Positions 1 to 8,860 of a DNA stretch of 64,000 bases are shown here, one piece after another. The notes under the pieces are model-generated. The model searched no databases. It was given only the letters and a program-made list of their open reading frames with translations, and had not been told where the DNA came from. Every line of letters begins with the position of its first letter. The first letter of the stretch is position 1. This DNA comes from a virus. The stretch spans positions 34,682-98,681 of the IMG/VR virus record IMGVR_UViG_3300002460_000021; one strand, given 5' to 3'. Both the position numbers and the translations under genes were made by a program.

Positions 1-634
1 AAGATTCGCTCAGCTTGTTGCTAGTTTTTTTTAATCCGAAGCTGTCTCGTAATCCCTTAGTTTCCCAGCCTTGTTTTAACGTCAAATTAGATAGTTGTGA
101 ATAAAACCACCGTTTACCAATTTGAAGAGGACTAAAACTCTTATTCCAGCGCCGGCCGCCTGTCGTCTTAGCCTTTATATCCTCGACAACAATATGTGAA
201 ACGGGAAACATTTTCTTCAACCAATTAATAATCCTTAACTTCCACTGCCATCGCGCTTTAGTGGATGGCGCCAGGCCGCCTTTCTTACGATTAAATCTTG
301 GCTGACGACAAGGGCACTTTCTATTTCGCCGTGCGCGGCGCATATTACGCCTTGTTTCCATGGCGTCTTTAACCCAGGTCACGGCATCTGCTTGAATATT
401 CAAAAAAGTGTGAGCTTCACTCTTAACAGTAAAGCCTTCTTTTTTACTGCCAGGGTCCACGCCAACTGCAATCGGCTGTTTGTTTTCTTCGGTTTTTATG
501 TTGAGTCGCACACAAAACACCCCTTTCTTCCAAAATGGCGTAGCTTTACCAGATGCAATCCACCTCCGTGCCCGCAACAGCGTTGTTGGCATTAGTGGTT
601 GATTATCCAGATTTAGCACAGGTACATGGAACAT
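1..634 (-). CDS. IscB/IsrB-like RNA-guided nuclease (RRXRR family), C-terminus outside window
   Basis: A 211-codon frame starts at the ATG at 634 and is still open at the left edge. The N-terminus has the PLMP domain (NQPLMPTT near residues 11-18). RuvC-I follows (AVGVDPGSKKEG, Asp60), then an Arg-rich bridge helix (RRNMRRARRNRK, about 95-106) and RuvC-II (HIVVEDIKAKT, Glu151). In the roughly 60 residues after RuvC-II there is no CxxC or HNH segment, so the part seen fits the HNH-less IsrB type better than classical IscB. RuvC-III would lie off the window. OMEGA proteins of this group use an RNA encoded just upstream as guide, and the gap at 635-1021 suits that. It lies just beyond the polymerase gene, in the same direction. 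The family assignment is strong; the subtype is an inference. Confidence 0.85.
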   Translation of the reverse strand, partial: MFHVPVLNLDNQPLMPTTLLRARRWIASGKATPFWKKGVFCVRLNIKTEENKQPIAVGVDPGSKKEGFTVKSEAHTFLNIQADAVTWVKDAMETRRNMRRARRNRKCPCRQPRFNRKKGGLAPSTKARWQWKLRIINWLKKMFPVSHIVVEDIKAKTTGGRRWNKSFSPLQIGKRWFYSQLSNLTLKQGWETKGLRDSFGLKKTSNKLSES

Positions 635-1021
635 AGTAATTAACAAGTTTTACGGTAAGTGGGTGCTTGTTAGACCTCCGATATACATCCCTTCGACACT
701 GGCTAACGTAGAGGATACAGATTAGGGAGGCGTCCGTATCGTACTTATACCTACCACAGTATAGTTAGTTCAGTTGAGGTTCTAGCCTCTTGTCTAATAC
801 ACTGCTTGCGTTGACTCGTTACCTAGTGGTTAGGTGGAGCCAAACCCCGGGGCTTGCCTTGAGGTCAGCGATTTCAATAAAACTTAACCAACCTCGACAA
901 CGACTAGCTTTCGACCAAGTTAAACGACTACTGACAAAAATACAACACCTGATTTTTACATGCGCAGCCCTCCATAAATGAAAACTAAGCTACGTAATTA
1001 TAACACGTTTACAGGCATAGT
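635..1021 (-). ncRNA. Putative omega RNA (HEARO-like leader) of the IscB/IsrB-like gene
   Basis: This 387-nt gap between the polymerase stop and the IscB-like start holds no convincing gene. Read on the minus strand it has several self-complementary segments. ACCTA-ACCAC-TAGGT and GAGG-CTAGAA-CCTC are local hairpins, and AAGCCCCGGGGTTT is nearly palindromic. A GACGCCTCC segment can pair with GGAGGTC further downstream, close to the start codon. IscB/IsrB omega RNAs are known to be encoded directly 5' of the protein, on the same strand, with the guide at the RNA 5' end. Here the 5' end would lie towards 1021. Position and structure support the call, but no covariance test was possible. Confidence 0.55.
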
Positions 1022-4000
1022 TTAGTGGCTAGCAAGCCGCTCAGACAAATCTAATTCACGGCAACGCTCAACCGTTAGTTCTTCGCCCCAGTACTCGTAT
1101 ACGGCGCAGCCAATACCAAGATGATACGGCCCGGTACCAAGCGGGAAGCCGTCTAGGTCGCAAGGAATAACGGGAACTTGTTCAACCATACATAGCGGTA
1201 AAACAACGTCATAGACATATTCAGCCCACTCAATCGGCACCTCCAACATCACCGCGTCGTGAACCTGTAGCACCATGGAGAATTTAACTTCTGGATGCTC
1301 AAATCGATATTGCCGTAAGTTGGCTAGCGCCAGTGCCATAGCATCGGCCACGCCAGACTGTGTACCCATGTTCATACTCTGGCGTTCAAACTCACCTTGT
1401 TTCTGACGATCGTTAGTTTTTGGAAAACGTCGATATCGGCCAAAACAAGTGCAACTCCAACCAGGATTGACGACGCGCCGACGACATTTATCAAAGTACT
1501 TATCGAGATCCGGATACATTTGCGTAAGCGCTGCTATGAGCTCCTGCGCTTGTTGCACCGTAATAGGCGCCTCTTTAGAACGCGCGGTTCGTGCAAGAGC
1601 CTCCGCCCCCTGACCATAAAAGCGACCAAACACTACAGATTTAGCAGCCACGCGGTAGTGCTTCTTACCGATAGAGTCCAGGCCCTTCTTAGTCGGAAGG
1701 CAGCCAAGTTGAAACGCACGTACGGCCAGAGACGAGTGAATATCATAGAAGTCAGGATGATCGTCAGGTAACGTAGAGCGCCGCGCGTGCTCAATTAAAT
1801 TGGCGTCATTTGAAAGCCACGCAGCAACCGCAACCTCAGCTCCAGTATAGTCAGCATCTATAAACACACAGCCAGGACGAGCCTTCAAACAACTGCGAAT
1901 AGAGTGTTTATAAACGCTGCCCAAAATCCTCTGATAATCCGCATCGCGTTGACCAGAGAAATTTTGGCAGTTTGGTTTACTCGATGATACGCGCCCAGTT
2001 TCAACAGGAAAGAAATGCGTACGTACGGCACCATCAGAATCGACGTAGCTCAAGAGCCCCTTTTCATACACGGGTTCGCTGCCCTCGTCATCGTCTGGTT
2101 CCGGACCACGCGGCGGACGCAGCGTAGTTTTAAGAGCATGCGCAACGTATCGCAAATCACGTAAGAGCTTAAGCAACGGCTGACTACTGCTGCCCGCCAA
2201 AATGCTAATAGTTTCTCTGTCAGTGGACGGCAGCTGATTTAAAGGACACGGCTCGTCCGCATATAAATCTTCGTAAGGCACAGCGGCCTTGCCTTTACCA
2301 GACGGCTTAATGGGGGTTAGCCCAAAGTGCTGTACGCCGGCGGGCAACACAGTAATAATTGTACCGTCTTTATTACGTCGACCAACGAAACGGTCGCCGA
2401 ACAAAATAGCGCGGCGATGATAAGTAGACTCTGGATTGAAATCAACCCAGCCCACGGCATTACGGAATTCCGCAAGTTTGGCTGACTTGGACTGTTGGAA
2501 AATGTCGATCAACTGCTCTACTCTGGCACGATCCACTAAAATACCTGTCGTTTCCATCTCAAGAAATGGAAGCGCGGTTTTCTGGGTTCGCCAGAACGCC
2601 TCGCGTGCACAGTTCCCGTATCGATCGCAATCAAGCATGCCGCTCTTATCAGTGCCGTTGCCGTTAAATAACTCAAATAGCCTGAATGAAAGGTCCACGT
2701 CATACACACTGTAAGGCAGCAACAAATCTTCAGGTACATCCCCATAGCCTTCCAGGGCATCTCGCTTCATACCGCGCGACTTACAGTGCTCGTCTAGCCA
2801 CGCATCTAGCAGAAGGTCGTAGCGAGGCGTACCTATAAACTGAGAACCAACTACCTCAAGTTTAAACGGGCCGGTCTCGACCAGAGCATGAGTTGCATAC
2901 AGCGTATCAAAACCACCCTCGGTCCTAGTCTTCTCCCAACCTAGCTTGCCCGGGGGTGGATCGTCGTTGGGCGCATCAAATTGGTCACGAACATCGATGC
3001 CAAGATGAACTAGCCAGGGCAAGTCAGCCTTAAGGTTGTGCCCGATTAAGCGCACGTGCCGGCCGGGCCTGCTGCGCATAACACGCTCTAGCTGCCCGAG
3101 AACCACGCCTAAATCTAACCCAGTATTACGTGCGCCGCCAGTCTCACGCAAAATGATAGCCGCGCCAAACTTAGCCTTGTGGCTAAGCTGAATCGTTCGC
3201 AAGTACCCCTCTTCTGGCCGCTTGCCGTGCCACTCGCAATCTACTGCCAGTGGCGCAATAGGGCCCGGAGCCTCACTTAAAATTTTATCGGCCAGCGCTA
3301 CTAACTCGTCATTAGTACGAACGTACACTCTCTCAAGATTTGCTTCCTCTAATGTACCACAACCCCGGATACACCGAACAAAGAAACGCAGTGCCGCTGT
3401 AAACTGAGGCAATTCGTCAGGGTTGCGAGTCACGTGCGCGGGATGTGTACATCCCATAACTTTAATAGTGTGATCAAAAGAAGATACTTTACCCAAAACG
3501 TTAACGTCGCGCTCTGCTGGCTCGTAGTGAACGCCGTTGCACATTGGAATTGTAAGGTCAACAGTCTGGCCTATTAGATCGCCAATTTTCGCACTGCGGC
3601 CTAACACTGCCTTGGCCGCCTCTGAGCCTAAACACAACAAATAGTCTGGGCGAACTAGTCTAAGTTCCTGATGCAGCAACGGAAGACAATCCTTAACCCA
3701 GCTGGCAGGTAACGCCGACTTGTCCAAATCAATATTAGGAAAGCGTACGGCATTAGCCAAATACCAGGCCTGTGTAGCCTGGTAATCAATACCGAGTTCC
3801 TCCAGCGTATTCCATAGTACGTCACTGGCAGGCCCAACAAAATTAGTACGAGCCCTGACTTCTTCCCGCCCGGGACACTTGCCAAGAATCATGACAGTTG
3901 CACGTGCCGGACCAACGCGATTACGTTCTCGTAGATGCCCAGGAACGAATGATGAAGTATGCGTTGTGAATTGATATTCAACTGGAAGAGAGAAGTTCTC

Positions 4001-4261
4001 GCTGTACAGCGCGGCGTGGTACAGCGCTGTCAGGAACGGCAAGTCACCGACACGCTTAGAAAAAGTAGCCGGCGTAATTTTACACTCCGGGTCGCCGCGG
4101 CGCCGACCCTCCGCTATGAAGTCGGGGCCGGGCGCTGGCATGCCAACAGCGTCTAGCGGATAGACAGGACAACGTTCTTGAATTGTCTCGTACGGCATAC
4201 CGCCCATTAACAATTCAAGATGATACTGTGCATTAGCACTAGGAGACATGGTTGTAGACAA
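1022..4261 (-). CDS. Family A DNA polymerase with N-terminal uracil-DNA-glycosylase-like domain
   Basis: A 1079-residue replicative polymerase. Residues about 120-295 look like a family 4 type uracil-DNA glycosylase, with GKCPGREEVRARTNFVGPAS, LCLGSEAAKAVLG and a THPAHVTRNP motif. A DnaQ-like 3'-5' exonuclease follows (LAVDCEWHG near 341, GHNLKADLPWL, YSVYDVDLSF). The C-terminal half is a PolA palm and fingers: motif A IDADYTGAEVA, motif B RVAAKSVVFGRFYGQG and motif C VLQVHDAVMLEVP. A UDG-like N-terminal domain on a PolA is known in SPO1-like phages. The TTG start at 4261 directly follows the stop of the preceding small gene (TAA then TTG) and has AAAGGAAG about 7 nt upstream. An ATG at 4249 is the alternative. 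No 5'-3' exonuclease domain is visible. Confidence 0.93.
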   Translation of the reverse strand: MSTTMSPSANAQYHLELLMGGMPYETIQERCPVYPLDAVGMPAPGPDFIAEGRRRGDPECKITPATFSKRVGDLPFLTALYHAALYSENFSLPVEYQFTTHTSSFVPGHLRERNRVGPARATVMILGKCPGREEVRARTNFVGPASDVLWNTLEELGIDYQATQAWYLANAVRFPNIDLDKSALPASWVKDCLPLLHQELRLVRPDYLLCLGSEAAKAVLGRSAKIGDLIGQTVDLTIPMCNGVHYEPAERDVNVLGKVSSFDHTIKVMGCTHPAHVTRNPDELPQFTAALRFFVRCIRGCGTLEEANLERVYVRTNDELVALADKILSEAPGPIAPLAVDCEWHGKRPEEGYLRTIQLSHKAKFGAAIILRETGGARNTGLDLGVVLGQLERVMRSRPGRHVRLIGHNLKADLPWLVHLGIDVRDQFDAPNDDPPPGKLGWEKTRTEGGFDTLYATHALVETGPFKLEVVGSQFIGTPRYDLLLDAWLDEHCKSRGMKRDALEGYGDVPEDLLLPYSVYDVDLSFRLFELFNGNGTDKSGMLDCDRYGNCAREAFWRTQKTALPFLEMETTGILVDRARVEQLIDIFQQSKSAKLAEFRNAVGWVDFNPESTYHRRAILFGDRFVGRRNKDGTIITVLPAGVQHFGLTPIKPSGKGKAAVPYEDLYADEPCPLNQLPSTDRETISILAGSSSQPLLKLLRDLRYVAHALKTTLRPPRGPEPDDDEGSEPVYEKGLLSYVDSDGAVRTHFFPVETGRVSSSKPNCQNFSGQRDADYQRILGSVYKHSIRSCLKARPGCVFIDADYTGAEVAVAAWLSNDANLIEHARRSTLPDDHPDFYDIHSSLAVRAFQLGCLPTKKGLDSIGKKHYRVAAKSVVFGRFYGQGAEALARTARSKEAPITVQQAQELIAALTQMYPDLDKYFDKCRRRVVNPGWSCTCFGRYRRFPKTNDRQKQGEFERQSMNMGTQSGVADAMALALANLRQYRFEHPEVKFSMVLQVHDAVMLEVPIEWAEYVYDVVLPLCMVEQVPVIPCDLDGFPLGTGPYHLGIGCAVYEYWGEELTVERCRELDLSERLASH

Positions 4262-4477
4262 TTACCGACTTCCTTTCTCCGCAGACCGGCTAAAACTCCA
4301 CGCGCCATTATGGCTGGGCCGACTGTAGCTCTTATACTTATTCCGATGCCCGCTAACACTATACGTCAATCTGTGCCTACCAGGGAAAGGCGACAGTGCG
4401 CGACAAAAGCTACGATTGTTGTCAGTAAGTATTACGGGATTATGGTCCTTTTCTGAAGATATCCATGGAGCAAACAT
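4262..4477 (-). CDS. Small Ser/Tyr/Arg-rich protein, family member A
   Basis: A 71-residue protein of unknown function. It starts MFAPWIS, exactly like the next gene upstream. The C-terminal half carries TYSVSGHRNKYKSYSR and GAWSFSRSAEKGSR, which recur in members B, D and E. An AGGA ribosome site precedes the ATG at 4477, and its stop abuts the polymerase TTG start, so the two are probably translationally coupled. GAWSFS is encoded with different synonymous codons in the paralogues, which argues for selection on protein sequence. There is no signal peptide, membrane helix or recognised fold. The Arg/Tyr/Ser/Trp make-up suggests nucleic-acid binding or a disordered adhesive protein, as speculation only. 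Confidence 0.7.
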   Translation of the reverse strand: MFAPWISSEKDHNPVILTDNNRSFCRALSPFPGRHRLTYSVSGHRNKYKSYSRPSHNGAWSFSRSAEKGSR

Positions 4478-4479
4478 AT
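4460..4479. repeat. 20-bp direct repeat, copy 1 (N-terminus of member A)
   Basis: TATCCATGGAGCAAACATAT is identical to 4674-4693. Read on the minus strand it covers the start codon and the MFAPWI codons of member A. It marks recent duplication or strong conservation of the first codons. Confidence 0.85.
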
Positions 4480-4487
4480 ATTTATTC

Positions 4488-4691
4488 CTACCAAAAGTTG
4501 CTGCAGCTAAAGCTCCAACATCCCCTTACATCTCCGGAGTAACTTTTGAAAACACGCAATGAATAACTACTATACAGCTTACGATCGCCATCGACTGTGA
4601 CGGTAGAACCGCTCACTCTCGCGACGCCCTGGGCACAGCCAAGCAGCATGTAAGAAAACTCACGCTTATTGAGTATCCATGGAGCAAACAT
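4488..4691 (-). CDS. Small Ser/Tyr/Arg-rich protein, family member B
   Basis: A 67-residue paralogue of member A. I chose the ATG at 4691 because it gives the shared MFAPWI start and has AGAGG about 7 nt upstream; a longer frame begins at 4724. Conserved pieces are ARVSGS, LYSSYSLRVFKSYSGD and GCWSFSC. The stop lies about 10 nt before the start of member A. Function is unknown. It sits between the primase and polymerase genes, so it should be expressed with the replisome. Confidence 0.65.
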   Translation of the reverse strand: MFAPWILNKREFSYMLLGCAQGVARVSGSTVTVDGDRKLYSSYSLRVFKSYSGDVRGCWSFSCSNFW

Positions 4692-4693
4692 AT
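4674..4693. repeat. 20-bp direct repeat, copy 2 (N-terminus of member B)
   Basis: Exact second copy of the sequence at 4460-4479. It overlaps the start codon of member B and touches the stop codon of member C. Confidence 0.85.
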
Positions 4694-4917
4694 TAAGACC
4701 TCTGCCTACTACTAGCAGTTCCAACAGTTAAAGAACGGCTAACACTGTAGCTCTCCCTCCCGACCCTGAGTCCAGCACAGCTCTTAAAACCATAGATTGA
4801 TCTACTAGCAAATGCTCTTGAACAACTAGCAGTCATACTAACTGAGCGCGGGCGACATCGTTCACGTGGCGACACGACAACAAAATAAAGCTTATTTATT
4901 CCGGACAATAATATCAT
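4693..4917 (-). CDS. Small Ser/Arg-rich protein, family member C
   Basis: A frame of up to 74 residues, with a divergent match to the family: PRSVSM, SIYGFKSCAG, GRESYSVSRS and a Ser/Arg tail. Its TAA is followed directly by the ATG of member B. The ATG at 4917 has an AGGGA site at good spacing, but starting there overlaps the primase end by 26 nt. A GTG at 4875 would avoid the overlap but lacks a ribosome site. It is less certain than A and B because fewer family motifs are intact. Confidence 0.5.
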   Translation of the reverse strand: MILLSGINKLYFVVVSPRERCRPRSVSMTASCSRAFASRSIYGFKSCAGLRVGRESYSVSRSLTVGTASSRQRS

Positions 4918-5998
4918 CGGTAGTCCCTAGCTGTGGCAATAGTACATCCTGCTCCATAGCTGCTGCACGTATAAACTCATGTAATGCATCACGAGGGCAA
5001 TCACCGGGATCCAGTCCCTCCGGTAAACGTAATGATAATACGGTAGCGCGCTCACAATCAGTACGTAACTTGACACAAATCTTATTGGCGTCTTCTGCCG
5101 CAGCAGGGTCGTCAGAATCAAGCAACACAATTACTACCTTGTCACCCCAATGCTTGTGAATAAGCCGTATCTGCTGCTCACTAATAGTCTTACCGAGAAG
5201 AGCGACTCCGCACGATCCAAGCCTCCATACGTCACTAGGTCCTTCGGCTATAACTACAAACGGCTGATTCTTAGCCCTATCGTAATTGTATAACACCAGG
5301 CGCTTAGGCAACCCTGGCATCGTTAGATATTTTGGCGAACCTGCGTGTGTAAATTCGCCAACACACCGTGCCTGCCAACCAACCATGATACCGTCCATCA
5401 TTATTGGAATGACGATGCGGCCCTCGACAGCAGGGTAACTGCACGGCTCTACGGCGTAACGGACGCCCCATACGGTATCCAGTTCAACTAAATCAAAACC
5501 ACGATTCTGAATGTACTGCCGCGCAGGATGATCGGCAGACAAAGTTACCAATGACAATAATCGGCCTGGGTGGGGCACCGGATGCAAGCAGCGGCCGTTG
5601 TCTGCAGACACGCGCCCAGGCAATATCTTCATCTCATTACGGCGGTGCTCTGCACTCAACCTGATAAAGACTCTGTCCGCTAACCGGTGTCTATGGTCAT
5701 AATCTTGTAAACAGTCAGAACGAAAACATTTAACCAAGTCAAACAGATCCCGTTGAACGTGCACACTATAGGTGCCGTATAAATGTGAAAAGTATAAGTG
5801 ACCGGAGTGATCGGCACAGTAAGGGCATCTAGTCACATACTGCTCGCCGCGGTGCATCCAACGTAAGTACGGTCGACGTGTATCAAGTGACGTGGCTTCT
5901 GTATAAGAAGCAGCCTCTCCTTTATTGACTACCTTAACAACACCACCCATACGCTCATCTAGCAAACGGTAAAGCTTACTGTTTAAATAGGCGTCCAT
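4892..5998 (-). CDS. DnaG-like DNA primase (zinc finger plus TOPRIM)
   Basis: 368 residues, shorter than bacterial DnaG (about 580), as is usual for phage primases. The N-terminal third has a zinc-binding pattern, CPYC with a later CFRSDC, in the CHC2 manner. The middle matches the primase catalytic core (PARQYIQNRGF; VEGRIVIPIMMDGIMVGWQAR). A TOPRIM domain follows, with VVIAEGPSDVWRLG providing the glutamate and VIVLLDSDDPAAAEDA the acidic pair. It should make RNA primers for the polymerase gene downstream, with the DnaB-like helicase upstream in the same operon. Members D and E separate it from the helicase. Confidence 0.88.
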   Translation of the reverse strand: MDAYLNSKLYRLLDERMGGVVKVVNKGEAASYTEATSLDTRRPYLRWMHRGEQYVTRCPYCADHSGHLYFSHLYGTYSVHVQRDLFDLVKCFRSDCLQDYDHRHRLADRVFIRLSAEHRRNEMKILPGRVSADNGRCLHPVPHPGRLLSLVTLSADHPARQYIQNRGFDLVELDTVWGVRYAVEPCSYPAVEGRIVIPIMMDGIMVGWQARCVGEFTHAGSPKYLTMPGLPKRLVLYNYDRAKNQPFVVIAEGPSDVWRLGSCGVALLGKTISEQQIRLIHKHWGDKVVIVLLDSDDPAAAEDANKICVKLRTDCERATVLSLRLPEGLDPGDCPRDALHEFIRAAAMEQDVLLPQLGTTDDIIVRNK

Positions 5999-6004
5999 TG
6001 TTTG

Positions 6005-6199
6005 TTACCTATTCATACTGGATGAATGGGCCCTACTAAAGCTCCAAGCCCCGGCTACAGTCTGCGCGTAGCTCTTAAAGTTGGCGTCGGACAGACACGC
6101 GTCTGGGCGGCTGCCACTAACGGAGCAGCGGAAAATAGCACCTTTAGGGCTACCAGGATTAAATGTTATTTTTGCGTAACACCACGGGGGTAAAACCAT
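6005..6199 (-). CDS. Small Ser/Tyr/Arg-rich protein, family member D
   Basis: 64 residues starting MVLPPWCYAK, from the ATG at 6199 with a GGAGG ribosome site. A longer frame begins at 6313 but lacks the family start. It contains FRCSVSGS, ANFKSYAQ and GAWSFSRAHSSS. It is a close tandem paralogue of member E (MVLPPWC start, SVSG, KSY, GAWSFS). The stop is 7 nt before the primase ATG. No known domain is visible. Confidence 0.68.
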   Translation of the reverse strand: MVLPPWCYAKITFNPGSPKGAIFRCSVSGSRPDACLSDANFKSYAQTVAGAWSFSRAHSSSMNR

Positions 6200-6218
6200 C
6201 ACACACCCTCCATGTTTA

Positions 6219-6443
6219 TTAGCTACTACGGCTACGCGACATGTACGGCATACTAAAACTCCAAGCTCCGCCTCGATTACGACTATAGCTCTTATACGCG
6301 GCGTGCCTGTCACACCTGCCAGTCGAAGGGAAACCTAAGCTAGCGCCCGAGCGTCCACTAACTGAATAGCGCCGCCGCCCGCGTCTATTGCCGTACTGCG
6401 ACTCAAAATTAATTTTTATGCAACACCACGGCGGTAAAACCAT
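6219..6443 (-). CDS. Small Ser/Tyr/Arg-rich protein, family member E
   Basis: 74 residues starting MVLPPWCCIK. The ATG at 6443 overlaps the helicase stop codon (TGATG) and the helicase end supplies an AGAGGA site, so translation is probably coupled. Motifs in order are RRYSVSGRSG, AYKSYSRNRGGAWSFS and an Arg/Ser tail. The synonymous codon differences from member D in GAWSFS support real coding. Function is unknown. Confidence 0.7.
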   Translation of the reverse strand: MVLPPWCCIKINFESQYGNRRGRRRYSVSGRSGASLGFPSTGRCDRHAAYKSYSRNRGGAWSFSMPYMSRSRSS

Positions 6444-8149
6444 CACACATCCTCTGGGCCTGTGACCCTAGAGCCATCATAGGGACCCTGGGTATTGACG
6501 AAACCGCTAAAGGACGAACCAGGAGTACCAGGAGTCGCCACCTGCACACCAGGCGCGACGATAACGCCCCTGTCGGCCTTGTTAGCAAAGCCACCGCACG
6601 CGCGGCTACTTACAGCGTACGTCTCATTAGCCGGCTTAAAGTGAGCGACCCGGCCATCGAGCACAAATATAGCCGGCTCATTGGAGGCTGCAGCACGTCG
6701 ATGCTTAGTACACTCAATTTGTAACGCAGAAGTCTGTGGGTCTAAGTTACCCATAACAAAAGCGAAGGCCGCGTTATCGGCGAAGTTACGAGCGCCGCGC
6801 ATGCGAGAGTGATGCTGCCTGGCCGTGGGGCCCTTGCGAGTCTCGTCGCCATGTAACTGATGCAGCACCCACACAGAACAATTATAGGGAATGGCTACTT
6901 TACGACGAATGTCGTTAATGTAATTGTTAAGCATTTGCCATTCCTCCATCCTGACCTGAGGATGGGCATTGATATAGTTGGTCACAGCAATGCCGGCGTA
7001 ATCGACAATCACTAGAACCGGACGTCTGCCAAGATGCTGCTCACGTTCTAAATCGACAACGATCTCGTCTATACCGCCGTTACCAACACCTGGGTAAGTC
7101 CCAGAGTAATCCTTAAGCCACAGGTTTTTGTTGTCCAGTCGCTTACGCGCGTTGATGAGACGTTCCCTCTCGCCATGAATGACCTTGCCGCGGCCAATTT
7201 CATGACAGGCAGCGCGTTCGTAATCCTTGTACGAAGTCGGGTCTTCCTGTGTAGACAAAGGCTTATTTAGACGAAACGTGTCATAATCAATCTCGCCAGC
7301 ACGAACCCATACCCTTAGCCGAATATCGGTATCCACGGGAGACTCGTAGCTGTAGTAAAAACAGTGCCCATAGCCTATCGGATGCTCATTAAGCTGGTAC
7401 TGCGCAGACGAAAGTGCCAACTGCACAGCGAACGTGGTTTTGCCTCCGCCGGTAGGACCGCCTAACACGTACACCTCGCCTGGCGCCTGCCCATTGCCCA
7501 TAAGATGATCGATAAAACCCATTCCGGTTGGCCAGATGCCCGTTGGCTTAGTACTAAAATCGTCGTTAGAGGGAAATGGCGTTGTGTCTTCTACGGCGTT
7601 TAATCCGCTAATCGCCATCTGATTAGCCGACAACTGCTGAAAGAACGGAGCCAGGCTGTCAGGGACGCTGTTGCCCCAATTATCGACGAATCGCCGCAAT
7701 TTGCTGTAAACCTTGCGCTCTTCTAGATACTTAGTAAGAAATATCTGTGCCGATACTTCGTCCAACTCGGCCTCAGCAAAATCGCCGGCCCACGCAAAAA
7801 AGCCGTCGCCATCCTTGCCGAATAGAAGAAAGTTGTGCTCATCTAAGACCCGCTCTGGGTCGTCGGCGGCCATCTTCTTGGCCTCTATTTCTAGCAAAGG
7901 CCGAAGTTTGCCATAAGGTTGTGGCAAGTCACGTCCATTGCGTGTCGCCACGGTTAGCGCGGCACGCCACACGACGAGGAAAACCACGTCTTCGATAGAA
8001 TCAATATCCTCTGGCTGCAGCAAATCCCTCGCTCGCATGAACAGCAAGGGACACCGCAGCAGATGGGCCAACAAATACTCTTTTTCGCCGGCGGTAAGGC
8101 GCGAACGCTGCGCTAGCTCAGGCGCTAGCTTGCGCGGATCGTAGGCCAT
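6443..8149 (-). CDS. DnaB-like replicative helicase
   Basis: 568 residues. The first 200 are helical and less conserved. The RecA-like motor has Walker A GGPTGGGKTTF (about 225-240), Walker B RPVLVIVDYAGIAV, and WVLHQLHGDETRKGPTARQ with an Arg-rich segment typical of the DnaB H4 and arginine-finger region. It would unwind DNA ahead of the polymerase and act with the adjacent primase. The ATG at 8149 follows a GGAGATGCCACA ribosome site. The gene lies in a replication operon with the SF2 helicase and SbcCD genes. Confidence 0.85.
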   Translation of the reverse strand: MAYDPRKLAPELAQRSRLTAGEKEYLLAHLLRCPLLFMRARDLLQPEDIDSIEDVVFLVVWRAALTVATRNGRDLPQPYGKLRPLLEIEAKKMAADDPERVLDEHNFLLFGKDGDGFFAWAGDFAEAELDEVSAQIFLTKYLEERKVYSKLRRFVDNWGNSVPDSLAPFFQQLSANQMAISGLNAVEDTTPFPSNDDFSTKPTGIWPTGMGFIDHLMGNGQAPGEVYVLGGPTGGGKTTFAVQLALSSAQYQLNEHPIGYGHCFYYSYESPVDTDIRLRVWVRAGEIDYDTFRLNKPLSTQEDPTSYKDYERAACHEIGRGKVIHGERERLINARKRLDNKNLWLKDYSGTYPGVGNGGIDEIVVDLEREQHLGRRPVLVIVDYAGIAVTNYINAHPQVRMEEWQMLNNYINDIRRKVAIPYNCSVWVLHQLHGDETRKGPTARQHHSRMRGARNFADNAAFAFVMGNLDPQTSALQIECTKHRRAAASNEPAIFVLDGRVAHFKPANETYAVSSRACGGFANKADRGVIVAPGVQVATPGTPGSSFSGFVNTQGPYDGSRVTGPEDV

Positions 8150-8164
8150 TGTGGCATCTCCGTT

Positions 8165-8848
8165 TTATTGTGATTTACGATACTGCGGTGGAAGTTTTTG
8201 CTGTAACTGCACAGGCAAAAACGCGCCGAATATCCTTTCTAGATCATCGGGGTTCAGCATAAATTGACTTAGTGCATCGGGTTCCCAGACATCTGCCAGA
8301 TCACTATGGCCGGTCGCTACAGCCAGACAGTACCTATAAAGCGGCGAGAGGACCGTGAAACCCGAGTCAATAACCAGTCGACACGCCTGATCCTGCTGGT
8401 ACCCGTCTTGAAGAAACCGCCTGAGAGAGTACTCGGCTTCGCGATTTTGTTGCTGAAATTCAAACGTCAGCCTGGTGAAGATCTTGTCTGAATACTCCTT
8501 ATAACGCTGCACCGCCGATGGTGTCAGACACATATTAGGAGTAGGCGCATTACTGAGTCGTCCGTGAAACTGGGAGCGCACAAATTGAACAGGATCCAGG
8601 TGATGCGACAACACAAACTTGGCGATCTTGGGCCAAATAGGCTGTGACCGGCGCCCGGCAGCATCGCGACCGCCGTCCCAGCGCGGCGATGAGCAATACT
8701 GGCTATTTTGGCCCTTAACAGCACGCTGGTGTAATCGCACCGCCTGGATCCATAGTTCTCGTATCTGCTGCCCCAGCCTAGTCTCGAGCTCGACAGCCGA
8801 TATTACTAGGTTTGCAGGCGTACTTTCGTCATGAAATGGAAGAGCCAT
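8165..8848 (-). CDS. Hypothetical protein in the replication operon
   Basis: 227 residues, not recognised. It is soluble, basic in the middle and rich in Gln and aromatic residues near the C-terminus, which ends QKLPPQYRKSQ. It begins 12 nt downstream of a copy of the 14-bp palindrome and is followed at 15 nt by the DnaB-like helicase. A helicase-loader or accessory role would fit the position, but nothing in the sequence proves it. Confidence 0.75.
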   Translation of the reverse strand: MALPFHDESTPANLVISAVELETRLGQQIRELWIQAVRLHQRAVKGQNSQYCSSPRWDGGRDAAGRRSQPIWPKIAKFVLSHHLDPVQFVRSQFHGRLSNAPTPNMCLTPSAVQRYKEYSDKIFTRLTFEFQQQNREAEYSLRRFLQDGYQQDQACRLVIDSGFTVLSPLYRYCLAVATGHSDLADVWEPDALSQFMLNPDDLERIFGAFLPVQLQQKLPPQYRKSQ

Positions 8849-8860
8849 TTGTCCCCCAAC

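Noticed and set aside
790-981. A 63-codon plus-strand frame in the gap before the IscB-like gene
   Set aside because: No ribosome site and no protein-like pattern; the region is better explained as an RNA leader on the other strand.
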